DNA of 64,000 bases, from positions 45,538,785-45,602,784 of the forward strand of contig CM028326.1 in the NCBI GenBank assembly GCA_016647705.1, in the 5' to 3' direction. How positions within the stretch are numbered: the stretch's first letter is position 1; each line of letters begins with the position of its first letter. Under the pieces are notes generated by a model. That model ran no database searches and was not told where the DNA came from. It worked only from the letters and a program-made list of their open reading frames with translations. This DNA comes from Eucommia ulmoides (Eukaryota; Streptophyta; Magnoliopsida; Garryales; Eucommiaceae). Positions 21,386-34,519 of this stretch are shown piece by piece. The translations under genes and the position numbers were made by a program.

Positions 21386-23720
21386 ATGACGACGGGTTGG
21401 GGATCAGTTCTCTCTCCCCCCAGTGTTCCCTACAGTGTCCTCATAAGGGGAACGAGCTGTGACCTCACCCTCTTTAACATTTTTCTGCTTGACGTTTCCT
21501 GCATCATCGTCATCTTCTTACTCGCCCACCACGGCACCATCCCTCTGCTTAGAGAGCTCTATCTTGACGTGCTCAGTAGGGAACTCTGGGTAGAGGCGGT
21601 GGATGGCCCTTATGGTAGCCCGGTCCCCACATCCAAGAGGTTAGAGCCGATCTTCAGTTGGAACTCTACAAAGCAAGGCCCTTGCTTTCATTCCACGATG
21701 GCGTTTTTCTTACCGGTCTCAAGAGAAACCTTTGCCTTCCTAGCCTGCTCCACGAAGGCTCTACTTCTACCGATTTAGGCTCTGCCTTAAGTTATTGAAC
21801 TCAGCCTTAACTGTCTCGACCCAGTTAGTGAGATCTTTAATCTCCGAGCGCAATCCCAAGTTATCTATCCACGAGATGGATAAGCTGCCGTAGAGCTCAT
21901 CCTCCATCTTCTCATTTCTCTAGAGGGTGGTCCAGAAGGACTCCAGCTCGTACAACACACCATTCTCTGACAGAAGCAGGGTGGCGAGTGCGTGGAACTT
22001 GAACATGGCTTGACAAGAGAAACAAGTTAGAATACAAATGTTTTATGAAAAATCACAAGTGTAAAGGAAATAACATGCACTCACCCCAACCATTTGCCCA
22101 TAGATGTCCCCGGCGAGTCTCTCAAGGATGGTGTTCTCGATCTTTTTCCTGTCTGTTGGGGGAGTCACGTGACCAAAAAACAGTGACACCAACTTCAGGT
22201 TGTTGATAAGGTAGGTGCCGACCTCATGGCCCGTGTTTCCAACCCTGAAGAACTGGGGATTGGGATCTAGAAGTATAAGATTCTTGCTTTTGTGCCAGGA
22301 AGAGTGCTTGCTCTTTTTCTTTCTCTAGTAAGCCAAACTCTCAATGTGGTATTTTACCTCAGTCTTGCAAGGCCTCAGGGAGTGGATCCACATCCAGCAT
22401 GGGAGGATTGGATTGTCGGGAATCCCTGATTGATAACCCTATGGGCACAAGCGAACTGCTTTGACCTTGAGGAGCCTACTCCTGTGCGGCAGAAAAGCTT
22501 CCAGCACCCCCATCCTTCTTCTGAATGGCGAACATTTTGAGAATAGTAGCAGAGTCCATTCCTGCAAAAAACTAACACAGGATACCGTACATAAATTCAA
22601 GATGTCATACACAGATTAAAATTAGAACACAAGTACTAATGAAATGATAACCAGAAGAGGTGAGGTTCTACTTACTATTAGTTGGATCGGATGGGAGCTC
22701 GGTTGGAGGTAAAGAAGGTTCCCAATAGAATTATATGTCGAATAGAGTTGACTTAATGAGCTCATTCGCCTGATGGAAAATTGTTCGCAGCACCCACTCC
22801 TTTTGCTTGGTGATCTCCGGCCGAAGCCTCTCATTCTTCTTCTTTGAGGCCTTTTCATTCTATGCAATGTGAAACAAAAAGTCTAAGTTAGACAAAATCT
22901 TTGATCTGATAACCTTTTTCCACCTTGGAGGTTTCCTTACCAACTCTCCCCTAGTCCCGCAAAACGGGGTTCAAGCAATCCTTCTCCACCCTGAGGTAGA
23001 AGTACTTCAGTCTCCATCCATGGATCTTGGAATCCAGGCCCATTAAAAATGTTGACTAGAAGACACACAACACGACCCAGCACCTCAGGGCAGGGACTTA
23101 TCAAATAACAAAGCGCAGAAGATCTCTAAGCTCGGCTTTATACCTTCGGCCTTGAAAATAAGGTAGACTGCTACTACCACCCTCATGCTATTATGAGCGA
23201 TTTGAGACGAACACAAATCGTACTCCTTAAAGATTGCCCGGATCCACGGGTGAGTGGAGATATGAAATTCAGCCTCGAATTGGTGAATGTAAACGGAAAG
23301 AAAACTCGTAGCCTACTTGTGTGCTCTCTGCTCAGCAGTAGAGATCCTCGTCACCATTGAACTCAGGAAGGTGTACTTGCTGAAGACCTTCCTCAACTTT
23401 TGCTTAGTGACGTTGGACATGATCTCCCAAATAGGAATCTAGATGGGGATGGATGAGTATAGAATTTTAGGCCCCGCACTGCTAAATATTGACGGTCTCA
23501 GGAAAATCGCTTCTAGAACTCGCATCGTCGTCACAAGGTCCTCCTCTAGAACAGCACCAGAGTCCCACGAAGAACTCACTCCACCGGGATCATCAGGGTA
23601 CCTGGCCACGATCACCAATTCAATCACAGATTGGACGGCCTCACTAGATGTACATGTCCAATCTGCCGAGGACGAGGAGCGTGACTTCCAAAGGACCACA
23701 GCCAACCTGGCGTTCTAATC
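21386..23720 (-). pseudogene. Antisense, intron-containing ORF of the Tat element ('putative gypsy type transposon' domain, PF04195-like)
   Basis: On the minus strand, opposite to integrase, a protein can be followed through apparent introns. From about 23430 it reads MSNVTKQKLRKVFSKY and FLSVYIHQFEAEFHIS, then HPWIRAIFKEYDL and AVYLIFKAEGIKPSLEIF, which resembles the 'HPFF...Y.L.P.QL...G...L..F...G..PS...F' pattern of the gypsy-type transposon domain. Likely introns on the minus strand are near 22950-22858 (GTAAGG...CATAG), 22675-22566 (GTAAGT...TTGCAG) and 22083-22010 (GTGAGT...TCAAG). After the last, FKFHALATLLLSENGVLYELESF leads into a possible coiled coil (IKDLTNWVETVKAEFNNL). Several stops interrupt it. 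Antisense ORFs are known in some Tat elements; their function is unknown. Confidence 0.7.
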
Positions 23721-24630
23721 AGGAGCAAATATAGTCCTTTCTAAAGAACTATACCCTGAACTACCGCATGAGCGAGAAGAGGAATAATCTGAAGAGGTTG
23801 AATATCGAATAACCATTTTTTGCTAAGTGTTTGAAAATTAATGAGCAGAGGAACTAAGGGAGCTTCTCTCTAGAAAATTTAAAAACTCTCAAGAAAGTGT
23901 AAGTGTAAAGAATGAGCCCTTCAAACCACTTACTTATAATTGGAATGGGCGGAAGAAATGAGACGATCCCTCGATAAGTGTGATGTACCACATGCGAAGT
24001 GCCATGTGTAAATGTTTGGTAGTGTTCTTGAATAGCCGGCGCGGTTCTCGAAAGGGGGTTTTCACCGTAGGTTGTGCCAGATCTACTCCCCAACTCGACG
24101 TATGAAGTTCGAGCGGCACACCCCTCCAACCCGGCGCACGGAGTTTGACTGACATATCTCCCAAATCGGCGCATCATCCTAGGCCTCCTATCCACCAAGG
24201 TCGGCTCATCTTCCCAAAGCTAGGCACTGTGCTCAAGGTCGGCGTACTACTCGGGGCGACACCAAACCCGAGATTGACGTGCTACATGAGGCAGCGGGTA
24301 AACTGATACCACAGTGTCGGTGATGAAATTTAAGGAGTCGCCGTAGGGATCTCGATGGTTGAATGGCAATCGACGACAAGGATTTATTGCCAATAGTGAG
24401 AAAATGTGCCCACTACGCTGCCGTGGTACGTTTGGCTAGCAAAGAGTGGTGGGTGGTTGTATTTGAAATAGCTGAGCATGCTATAGCGGTGTTTTCCCAG
24501 TCACGACGAAAATTCTAAGCACAATTGAGTGAGGTTTTTGGACGGCGGGGTGAACAAATGCACCCACCGCACTGCAATGTTGCATCTGGATGGCAATGAG
24601 CGGTGGGGAGGCCTCGTTAAAGTCGTCGAG
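23721..24630. other. Tat element 3' region, non-coding
   Basis: GC-richer DNA with short ORFs on both strands and no recognisable domain. It probably continues after solo LTR E at 26397. Confidence 0.45.
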
Positions 24631-26396
24631 TGATAGGTGTAAATTACCTATCTATTTCCAAACCGAATTTGTTAATTTTCGAGTACATTTATTATGTTTT
24701 AATACATTTTAATGTGTTTTTATTCTTTTTGTATTAAAACAAGTGCATGGGGTGAAAAGGTATGAAATCGGAGCAAAAACGATGAGATCGAACCAAAAAA
24801 CGGTCGAAGAACGGTGGAAAAACAAGCTCGGAGGCAAAATTATGAAACAAGTCCACCGCCGTGGCGTCCGGACCACCGCCGCGGCGATGAAGATGCTGAG
24901 AAGACACCAAAGTTGCTGAACTTCCATGGCGGCGGCACAAGATCCACCACCGCAGCGCAAAAGATGCAGGATGTTCTTCCTATTCCACCGGCTTCTTCAT
25001 CGCCGCGGCGATCAACTAACCAACCTACCCACGGCCGCGGCGATGAATCCCACGGCTGCGGTGGTGGCCTCTGCACAGTTTAGATATTTGTTAGATATTT
25101 TTTAGCCTATAAATACCCTTCTCTCCTCCTCTCTTCCGACTTCTTCGGCCCCTAAGGCCTTAGGCCATATTTTAGGGTTCGGAATAGGGATTTTTCAAGG
25201 AGAGCTCTCAACCCTAGATGGAAGATGAAGAGGGAAATAACCGTTTGACGGTTTTAACAACTATTCTTCGGATATTTGCTAAGTCGCTCGTTTCTTCTCT
25301 TTGTTTTCTTCATTTTGGTAGTTGTTAAGCATGTTTAGGCTATTTTACATTGTATATGTGGTTATGGCCATTGGCTAAACATAGGTTGTATAGGGATTAT
25401 TAATATAATTTATGAGAACGTTGTTTAGTTGAGTTTGTATTTTGTTTGCAATTGTTCTTCGTTATGTTGATTTTGTGTGACGTATTGTTTGTTTATATTG
25501 CTTAGATTTACATATCGAGAATACGGGGTTTGATAAATCCCGGATTCGGACTAAAATAAACAAACGCCACAATCCTATAACCCAGTCGGGGTTTGGATTG
25601 TGGACAATCGATGACGTTAGGGAAAGACTCACGTGACCTAGAGTCGTTAAGACGTTGAGGGGGACTTCTTCATTGATTCGAAGTCGCGTATTCCCTCGTC
25701 TTACACTCAGGAGAGGTGGCGAGTGAGTTTTAGAACTGAGATTATCGATAAGGTAAATACAACGCACGAAATCAATGACATTGGGGCGAGACTCACGTGA
25801 CCTAGAGTCGTTAAGACATTGAGGGTGACTTCTTCGTTGATTCGAAATCACGTCATATCCCTCGTCTTACACTCGGGAGAAGTGGCGAGGGAGTTTACGA
25901 ATTGAGATTTTGTGTGCAAATCAATGAGGTTGGGGCAAGACTCACGCAACCTAGGGTTGTTAAGACGTTGATGGGGACTTCTTCGTTGATACGAAGTTGC
26001 GTTATATCCCCCGTCTTACACTCGAGAGAGGTGGCGGAGGAGTTTTAGATACCGAGATTATCGGATAAGTTGAACGCCGTTAACATAAACTAAAACGAGA
26101 CTAAACACGTATTCGTAAACGAAACTAATCCCTAGACAACCTATTCTCTCAAAACTATCTCATCTTAATATTAGTATTAGTATTAGTATAGATTAAATTA
26201 AGCTATATTAGTATTAGTATTACTTAATTATATTCCATTTTTGTCCCCTAGATAAAGTCAGGTTATGACAATCGCGGTACTCGATAGTAACAACATCAAT
26301 CCATGTGGATACGATACCCGACCGAAAGGTCCATTGTGCTAAAACTTGATCCGTATACTTGCGGTGAAAGTGGCAGCACTTAATTAGCGGCCACCA
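24631..26396 (+). mobile_element. Solo LTR E (A/B superfamily)
   Basis: Begins TGATAGGTGTAAATTACC and ends GGCCACCA. Flanks TCGAG (24626-24630) and CCGAG (26397-26401) look like a 5-bp target duplication with one change. The U3 palindromes (24854-25070) have CCGCCGCGGCG cores, the TATA-like box is at 25108, and the downstream block is present three times (25554-26070). No primer site or internal region follows, so it is a solo LTR, presumably formed by LTR-LTR recombination. Confidence 0.8.
25554..26070 (+). repeat. Three tandem copies of the LTR block in E
   Basis: Copies at about 25554-25751, 25752-25910 and 25911-26070 each carry GAC(G/A)TTG, GACTCACG, CGTTAAGAC, ACTTCTTC.TTGAT and CGTCTTACACTC. 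Copies 2 and 3 lack the first 40 bp or so of copy 1. Confidence 0.75.
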
Positions 26397-27160
26397 CCGA
26401 GTAAGAGGAGACGAACTCTAGCCGATGAAGAAAAGATGGCGTCCCTGGCCGGCAACAGCAAACACTCTGAATGATGCCTCATATGGGCAGACCTCTAGAC
26501 GACATCGCTAGAATGGGAACCCACCATACCGCTGTGTTGCTTCTGTCCGGCAGCGAGCGGCGGGGGACCCTTGATGAACGTTCTAATCTTAGGTAGGGTG
26601 TCTTATATCCAATGGAAACATACATGATGAACAGGGTCGACATCTTCTGGCCGGCACGGCGCAAATCGGTGTCCACTGTACTGCCATGTTGTTTCTAGCC
26701 AGCAGCATGTAGGTAGGGGGCCTTATTTCAAGTGCCGAGTAAGGCAGTGCCCTTTTTCTCTAGATGATGGTATTCCTAGATGGTAACATTGCAGTGCAAG
26801 CTGAAATCGCGGCCGATGGTGGCGAAATCGTCGAACAAAAATGTCGGACAAGACCGACATTGACGAATTAGCCTCGACACACCTCAACACTCCATGCCGC
26901 AAGAATTTTAGGCCAACGGAGCCTCTGTTCGGCAGCAATAATTGCGGTCCTCTCCCGAAACAACGCAAAGGCGTGAGAATTTCTTTGGCAGCCATCGGTG
27001 AAATGAGCGCTTACTGCCCTATCGCTTTGCTTCTATATGTCAAGGTTTGCAGGGTGACCCTATCTCTAAAGCGTTATTCAAAAAACATGAACCATGGAAA
27101 GTTTTTGGCACGATTCGAGAGTTGTAGTCCTGAGTACCTCTCTCCTTTCGGCGTCCAAGA
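26397..27160. other. Tat element 3' region, continued
   Basis: Short ORFs on both strands, none recognisable. It leads into the polypurine tract at 27161. Confidence 0.4.
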
Positions 27161-29395
27161 GTAGGGGGCAACTAATGATGGTATTTTTGGGCGTCACTTC
27201 GTTAGCACTTAAGCCTCATCCACGTGTCTATATCTGGTAGCAAATTATTTCGTCGCTACGTTACCGCAAGTATACGAGTCAGGTTTTAATAGTATAGGAA
27301 GAGTAGGGTTGTCGTATCCACAGGGATTGATTTAAATTATCGTTAAGCACCGTAATTGTCGTAACCTAACTTTATCTAGGCGATTCAATTTTGGATTTTT
27401 ATAGAAATAAAGCTAAAACTAAAATAAGTACAAAAACAAAATAAAATATGATATAGATTATTTATACACTAATGTTCTAAGGGCTTGATTTCATCTCGTT
27501 ATTCCCGTGTTATCCTATTAAGCAATTATTAGTTAATTCTATTCATTCAACAATCTAGGTTTCTAAAACTCACTACTTCTTCCGAGTGTAAAGTGAGTGA
27601 ATATGCAACCACATCAACACCGATATCCCTGTCAAGCGTTTAAACGATTACATGCATCTTGCCCCAACCTCATGGATTGCACACATTCTAATAATCTCAT
27701 GAAACATTAGAACTTGTGTTGTGTTTTAACCTAGTCCGAATCCAGAGTTACCTCTCTTGAGCATCAAACCCAGTATTCTCAAATCAACCATAATATCATA
27801 TACAAGCATACAATAGAAGTGATAAAACGGTAAACACAATTGAATGACGATTCTAATTGATCAATTTAGAACTCGATTACCTCCTGGTCTCACGAGATCC
27901 TAAATTTTGAACTCGAATACTTAAGTGTTGATTTTCTCCCGAATTCACAACAACCTACGTTATGCATTCCCAAATCTGGTTATGAATTCAACCTCTCCTG
28001 AGTGTCAAATTCGTAACTCAACATTGTCTAAATCATTGGCCACATGAATCAAACACATTAGGCCTAAGGAGTGCATAAAATAGAATTAAACCTAACAATA
28101 GACAAAATATTCACAGCACGGTTCAAATGAGACTACGTTAAGCCCTAGATCTAAATTACGAACACAACATAGACAAATCCTTAGCTAATCTTCTCAATAA
28201 ATTTATAAATGTAGTATGTTCCGCACAATATTACAAATATAAACTTAGAACAAAAGATTAGGGAGAGAAAATGGAAGAGAAAATCTTATTGAGGATTTGG
28301 GCTCCGAATCTTCAATCTTAAGTGCCACCGATGATGTTTTCTTCATCGATCTTGCATCAAAACGCCATCACCCAGTGTTTTCCCCTTCAAAATTGCCTCA
28401 AATAGCTCCAAAATATCGCCTCTTGTTGTTCCTCCTTTGGCCTCCTATTTTTTTCCCATGAAAATGAGCTTAAATAACATAAATTAGAGTTTAGATGCGA
28501 CCAATCTCGCTGCAGCGCGCTCATGGCAGCGCTGATATCAGATTCTTCTTTTAGCCGTATCTTTCTCGTCCGAACTTTGATTGAGATGATTCAAAAACCC
28601 ATGGAAAGCTAAGATGTAGATATACAACTTCCATGTTTTTAGATTGTCCAAAGTCAGATTACATCATTGTAAAAAATGGTCTTGAAGTTACTGTACCTAA
28701 ACCAATTTTGCACATTTTTACCAATTTATTCAAAAACCTATAAAATAATACAAAAACACATTAAACTAACAAAAATGCTTGAAAACACACAAATATTTGA
28801 ATCCAAAAGTACTTGATTTGTAGGTAAATAAACCACTCATCAATATATTTTCTCCTCTCCTGGTCTCTATACGACCATCCTCAAGGACTTAGCCATTTTT
28901 CTCCATCAAGAATAAGTATCCTTAAGTAATTTGGATCAAACCCATAGGCTTTCGCAATGGGCCACAAAGCCAAAGTCCATGATATTATCTCCTCAAACAC
29001 TCCATCATAGACTAAGCACATGGTTTCGACTAATTAACAATGCTCACCACTCCGATTAAGCAATCCTAAGTGTTCTTCGCTCCTATAAATACCAAGAGAC
29101 AATCAATGCCCTAAGGTAATGCTCATTATTCTTATAGAAGCAATTGTGTAGTTTTTTTCCCCTGAACTTTTACTCTCACGCCGGAGGGGCTTTGCCAAGC
29201 ACACACTTGACGGGTCCATAAGCAAGTACCCGTTTTCTGGACGTCAGTTCTCCAGATCTCAGCTAGGCATTTAAAGAACACTTAACAAATTTTGGATTCT
29301 CCAAGTCTTCGAACTCCACCTCATCACGTCAACTTAGCACTAACTCCTACGTAGAATTTGACAGGACCATACTGCTGGTGTACACCAATTCCCGA
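27161..29395 (+). repeat. Polypurine tract and 3' LTR of the Tat element, split by solo LTR F
   Basis: GTAGGGGGCA (27161-27170) is a typical gypsy plus-strand primer. The LTR would start about 27172, run to 27234, be interrupted by F, and resume at 28843. The right part has a TATA-like box (TATAAATA, about 29084) and the run CTCACGCCGGAGGGGCTTTGCC near 29171-29192, typical of the R/U5 of Tat elements. The end near 29395 is not sharp. The orientation agrees with the integrase at 19695. Confidence 0.5.
27235..28842 (-). mobile_element. Solo LTR F (A/B superfamily), minus strand
   Basis: Read on the minus strand it begins TGATGAGTGGTTTATTTACC and ends GCTACCA, the same end as element B. Flanks ATATC (27230-27234) and ATATA (28843-28847) are a near-perfect 5-bp duplication. 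The interior shares CATGGATTGCACAC and the TACACTCGGAAGA motif on the opposite strand. Its U3 palindromes are of the CAGCGCTG type rather than CCGCC-NN-GGCGG. Confidence 0.75.
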
Positions 29396-29404
29396 CACTA
29401 AAAA

Positions 29405-29766
29405 GTTGTAATTGTTCCTAAAATATAGACTAAATAATATGAATTAATTACTAAATTAATTACAATAATAAAAAGAGGTTTAATATGTGCAGGTATCTTG
29501 ATTCTTAGGAGAGTTAATAGGGAAAGTCTAATCCCATAGTCGGGGCCTCACGACAACTCTTATTTAGGTGAATCCTCCAAGTGTGGTTGTAATTGTTCCT
29601 AAAATATAGAGTAAATAATATGAATTAATTACTAAATTAATTACAATAATAAAAAGAGGTTTAATATGTGCAGGTATCTCGATTCTTAGGAGAGTTAATA
29701 GGGAAAGTCTAATCCCATAGTCGGGGCCTCACGACAACTCTTATTTACGTGAATCCTCCAAGAGTA
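29405..29766. repeat. Direct tandem duplication, 2 x 181 bp
   Basis: Copy 1 29405-29585 and copy 2 29586-29766, nearly identical. Each begins GTTGTAATTGTTCCTAAAA and ends near GAATCCTCCAAG. No coding sequence. The high identity points to a recent event. Confidence 0.9.
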
Positions 29767-30079
29767 TGTGTGACCTACACCCTACAAGAGTTTTGTTGTC
29801 TTGGTCTCATTAAGGGTTAAACTCATCCTTAATATCACACTATACAACACTAGCATCTTTGGAATGACCAAAAGAATCCTTAAATGATTTCTCTAAATTA
29901 TACAATGTTGTTTTATAATGCTTCTTTGGTAAGAATCCTTAAATGGTTCATCTCATTTACCTTCCGTTTTTCTTGCATATCAGACTAATTTTGGTTCCAT
30001 TCCACGAAATAATTTTTGCCACGAAGACCACAAAACACTGGTCGTCTATCCACTAATCGTGCCAATCCCTTGGGGTATT
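29767..30079. other. No recognisable feature
   Basis: AT-rich sequence between the tandem duplication and copia G. Nothing recognised. Confidence 0.4.
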
Positions 30080-32890
30080 CTTGACTCTGCTCCTACACTC
30101 ACATCCATGTCTCAATGTGAATTATGATTTGGGATTGGTTATTCTGCCCGCAATTGCTACCGACTTTCATCAATTCCACAACAATATGTTCTTCTATAGA
30201 TAAACTCTAAATTTGTAAACCTACAGATTGTCTTACCTCAGGCGCATCAGAATAAACAAACTTCATAGTGGTCACTCAATGATCCCAGTTGGTATCAAGA
30301 TACATGTGCATCTACCTATATAACAGGCAACCCCACTCTCCTGCAACAGTACACACTATAGAATGGACTTGACTCTGTTCAACTTGGCAATAGTAATCAC
30401 CTACCAAAAACTTATACGGTTAACATGACACTACCACTTGGCTCCTCTTCCTTTATTTTTAATAATGTCTATGTTGTTCCTCGATGCGTAAAAACTTACT
30501 CTCCATTGCTCAATTTCGCATTGATAATCATGTTCTTTGTGCTTTTGATGATCACCACTTCTATATCTTTGATCTCACCTATGGTTTTCTCCTCTATCAA
30601 GGCCTATGAAAGGATGGTATCTATAAGTTACCTACCCTCTCTCCCAACCTACATACTTTATCTGCCACTTTTAACTTGTCCACACTTTGGCGTAATCGGC
30701 TAGATTATCCATCTGCTAAAATCATGTCTTACTTGGGTTCTAATAAATTGTTATCTACTCCTTTTAAATTTAAATCATCTTGCTAATCGAGGTGTGTTTT
30801 GGATAAATCCGCACATCTCCTATTCCCAGCTCACATGAAATCAAAATCTCTTTTCCCGTTACTTTAGTTTACTCTAATGTATGGAAATCTCCTGTGATTT
30901 CAGTCTTTGATTATAAATATTATATGTTGTTCACTAATGAGTACACTCGTTTTACTTGACTATACTTCATGAAACAAACATTTAAAGTTCTCTACCATTT
31001 TAAAATCTTTTTAGCCTATATCAAAACTAAAAATTCCACACACGTCCAACAATTCCAAAGTGATGGTGGTGAAGAATATGATAGTGGTCCTTTCAAATCT
31101 ATTTGTTCTTCCCTATGTATTCATCATCTGCTCTTTTGTCCTTACACTCAACAACAAAATGAAATTGCCGAACAAAAACACTGCCATATTGCTGACATGG
31201 TCCGTACCCTTCTTCTCATAAGTCAAGTTCCCATCCATCACTGGCCTGAAGCAGTCTCCATTATTGTTCACCTAATCAATCGTCTCTATTCCTTTAAACT
31301 TCAGTAGTCCTCACCATTCTCCCATATTTATGGCCAAACTCCTTCCTACTATGAGCTACGTGTGTTTGGTTATGCATGTTATTCGCACTTAGGTGCTTCT
31401 TAACTAATAAACATTTGACACGAACTGTTGAATGTGTGTTTTCAGGTTATAGCTCCCAGCACAAGGGCTATCGTTGTTTGGACCACATAACTGACAAAGA
31501 TTATAGTTCCCGTCATGTTTGTTTTAATGAATAACACATTCTGTTCGCATCTAACACCAGACGCACTCCACTAGACCCACCATCATGGGCTTTTGTTCAT
31601 CTCCTACCACCAGCTCTTGTTCTACCTTGAAAATCAACTCCACAAAATAGTACTTGACATCCTATTCATCAACCATTTTTGTATCATTATCACACTAACA
31701 AAATCAATCCTTACAGACTAATCCTTCTGATACTGCCACCCCTGAGGCTCTTCTTTCTCCAGTTCCTCCACAATATTCAATGGTAACACGTCATCGAGAT
31801 GACACCCATCGTCCTCTTGTTCGGATAGATAATACAATTCGATATCCTCTCCTACAAGTTCTACTTGCACAGCTTCCATCTCCTATTACCGTGCCCACGT
31901 GTTATACTTAGGTTGTTCATGTCCCTAAATGGCGTAAAGCCATGACCAGTAAATTTAATGCCTTATTGAAGAACAAAACTTGGGTTTTTGTCCCTCTTTT
32001 CTCACATCAACATGTTGTGGGTTGTAAATGAGTATTCCAACTCAAGCGCAAAATAACCGATTCCATTGAATGGTACAAAGCTCGCCTAGTGGCTAATGGT
32101 TTCCATAAACAAACGAGTGTTGACTTTGATGAGACATTTAGTCCTATAATCAAACCTACTGTTGTTGGTACTGTGCAATCTTGTCATATCCTTTGGGAGG
32201 ACAATGCGCTAACTTAATGTGAAGAATGACTTTCTTCATGGGCATTTTGGATGAAACTGTCTATATGACATAACCACATGGTTTAATAGATCTGACTAGT
32301 TCTCATTATTTCTGTCATCTACAAAAGGCTATTTATGGCCTCAAACAAGCGCCCCAAGCTTGGTTTTGATCTCTCAGCACTTTCCTCTTACAATATGGTT
32401 TTATCCAGTGTCAAATTAATCATTCCTTGTTTATCTATCATTCAAACTATACAATGATCATCATTCTTTTATATGTTGATGACATTACACTCATTGGCAA
32501 TCAACCGTTTCTAGTTTCATCGTTCATCACCACTCTTGGAGGAGTTTGAGCTTAGTGACCTTGGTTTTGTATCTTTCTTTCGAGGCCTTGAAGCAACTAC
32601 CTCCTCTGCTGCCTTATGTGTCTCTCAACTCAAGTATAATGTCGATCTTCTTGCCCATTTCTTGATGACAAACTGCAAACATTGTAACACATCTTTATGT
32701 GCTAAGACTCAGTTGTCATCTCAAAGCGGGGATCTCTTGTCAAATGCCACAAAGTATTGCCAATTGATTGGCTTCTTACAGTATCTCGCCTTCACCAAAC
32801 CAGACATTGTCTATGTTGTTCTCCATGTTGCTCAATTCATGAGTCAACCTTGGACACACCACCTTATACCTGTCAAACGAAGGGTAGAGA
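30080..32890 (+). pseudogene. Copia G: degraded pol, zinc knuckle to reverse transcriptase
   Basis: In order: a damaged zinc knuckle (GYSARNCYRLSS, about 30150); protease tail (SSSFIFNNVYVVPR, 30445-30490); GAG-pre-integrase and integrase with VTLVYSNVWKSPVIS, QFQSDGGEEYDSGPF (second Asp) and TQQQNEIAEQKH (Glu); then reverse transcriptase with NKTWVFVPL, KRKITDSIEWYKARLVANGF, ILLYVDDITLIGN (about 32463-32504, catalytic YVDD retained) and ELSDLGFVSFFRGLEA. It stops in PDIVYVVLHVAQFMSQPW, so RNase H is missing. Many stops and frame changes. No LTR is visible on either side. Confidence 0.85.
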
Positions 32891-34465
32891 CTTAACTTTG
32901 ATTTGGGATTAAGTCATTTGATCATTTCCCTTCTTCTTCTTCTCTTAATCTTCTTCTTCTTTTTTTATTTTTATTTTTGAACTTGATCATATTTTTTTTA
33001 GGCTTAAGAGAGAAAGTTTAGGAATAATTATTCAGAATCATCCTAAGGCTTGAGTGCATGTGAAATGGGGAAGGAGATTGCCTTTTATAGGTAGCCCTCT
33101 TATCCTCGCATGCTTGGATGCACGGGCCTTATCAGTTGCTGACAGCCCCCCTATTATACATAATTACATGTTTTAGCCCCTTGGAAGTGTGATTTCGTAA
33201 ATGTTTCCCAAATCTAATCCATTAAGTTAATTCCAACTTGGAAAATGTCTAAAAGCACTCCCAAACAAACTCCCTCCACTCTTAAAATGGAATCCAAAGT
33301 TTTTCATATCAAAATTGGTGGGAGGAAGAAGCAAATTATTCCTAAATGAACTCTTTTCAAATTTTTTTTAATTGATGATAGATAAATTAAATTAAGTCAT
33401 CCAATAATTGATTGGATCCCCCAATTTGAGGAAAAAAAATTGAAATTTCTTGCCAAATTGATGAATTTTCGAAAATACCCAAACTTTAGGGTCAAGATAA
33501 TATTTTTCCAAACACTTTGATTCACTTGCCTTCTCAAAATTGACCTCTGGAAACTGGAATTAACCGAGTAAAACCAAGATACACTTTTAAAAATTTCTTC
33601 CAATCAATTTAGCCCAAAACAACTTTTCGCAAACTTTTAATTTTGACCCCAAAGTTATTTTTTACTTTCCGAACTTCTATTTGAGCTTCAATTTTTTTAT
33701 TTTTTTATTTTTTTTATTTTTTTTAAGAATAATCATTTTCTTAACTTTCATTGAAAAATTGAAATCAATATTGGTCCCTTTGAATGTTGAATTAAAGTTT
33801 CTCAAAAATTCAAATCCCTAAATGTTCAAATTTGACAAATTGTCTCAATTGACTTATTTGGGGGCCCTATTGCGTTTATGAGAGTTTCATAAAAGGTGAT
33901 TTGAGATAAATTAAACTTTTCAAAGATTAATTTTTGAAATTTGGGTCCCGATATTAATCTTTCGAATTTTCAATTTAATCCCAAATCTTTCGAAAGGCAC
34001 GATTATGGTTCCACATCTCTTAATTGAATAACTTTTTACTTAATTGGACTTCTTTGAAACATTAATTTAAACCCTCTAAATCAGTACCTCCTTATAAATT
34101 CAAGCATTTTTAAAAAATTCATTGGAAAAAGGGTTTGGCAGAATATATATTTTCTTATTTTCTTCACTTTTTCTTTTCCCCTTTTTTTCTTTTTATTATT
34201 TTTATATATATATTTTTAATGGGATTTTTATTATTTACTCTTCCAAAGTAATGTCAACTATTAAAAAAACCCAAACTATTGAAATAAATTTTTGATCCTC
34301 TAAGATTTTTTAGAAAACAATCCTCTCTTTGACCAACAATATTCCCTAATTTACATAATGTCTTTCTACAAAATCTGCAGCGGTATACATAAAAATGCGA
34401 AGTCCATTTATGATGAAACAAGACCAAGTCTAAAAGAAATAAAAATTATGAGCATTTTCAATGTC

Positions 34466-34519
<54 letters not shown>

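Noticed and set aside
21386-21778. 130-residue plus-strand ORF
   Set aside because: The opposite strand carries the coherent antisense ORF with coiled-coil-like sequence; the plus frame resembles nothing I know.
24814-25083. ORFs on both strands over the GC-rich part of solo LTR E
   Set aside because: They arise from the palindrome array, which lacks stops because of its base composition.
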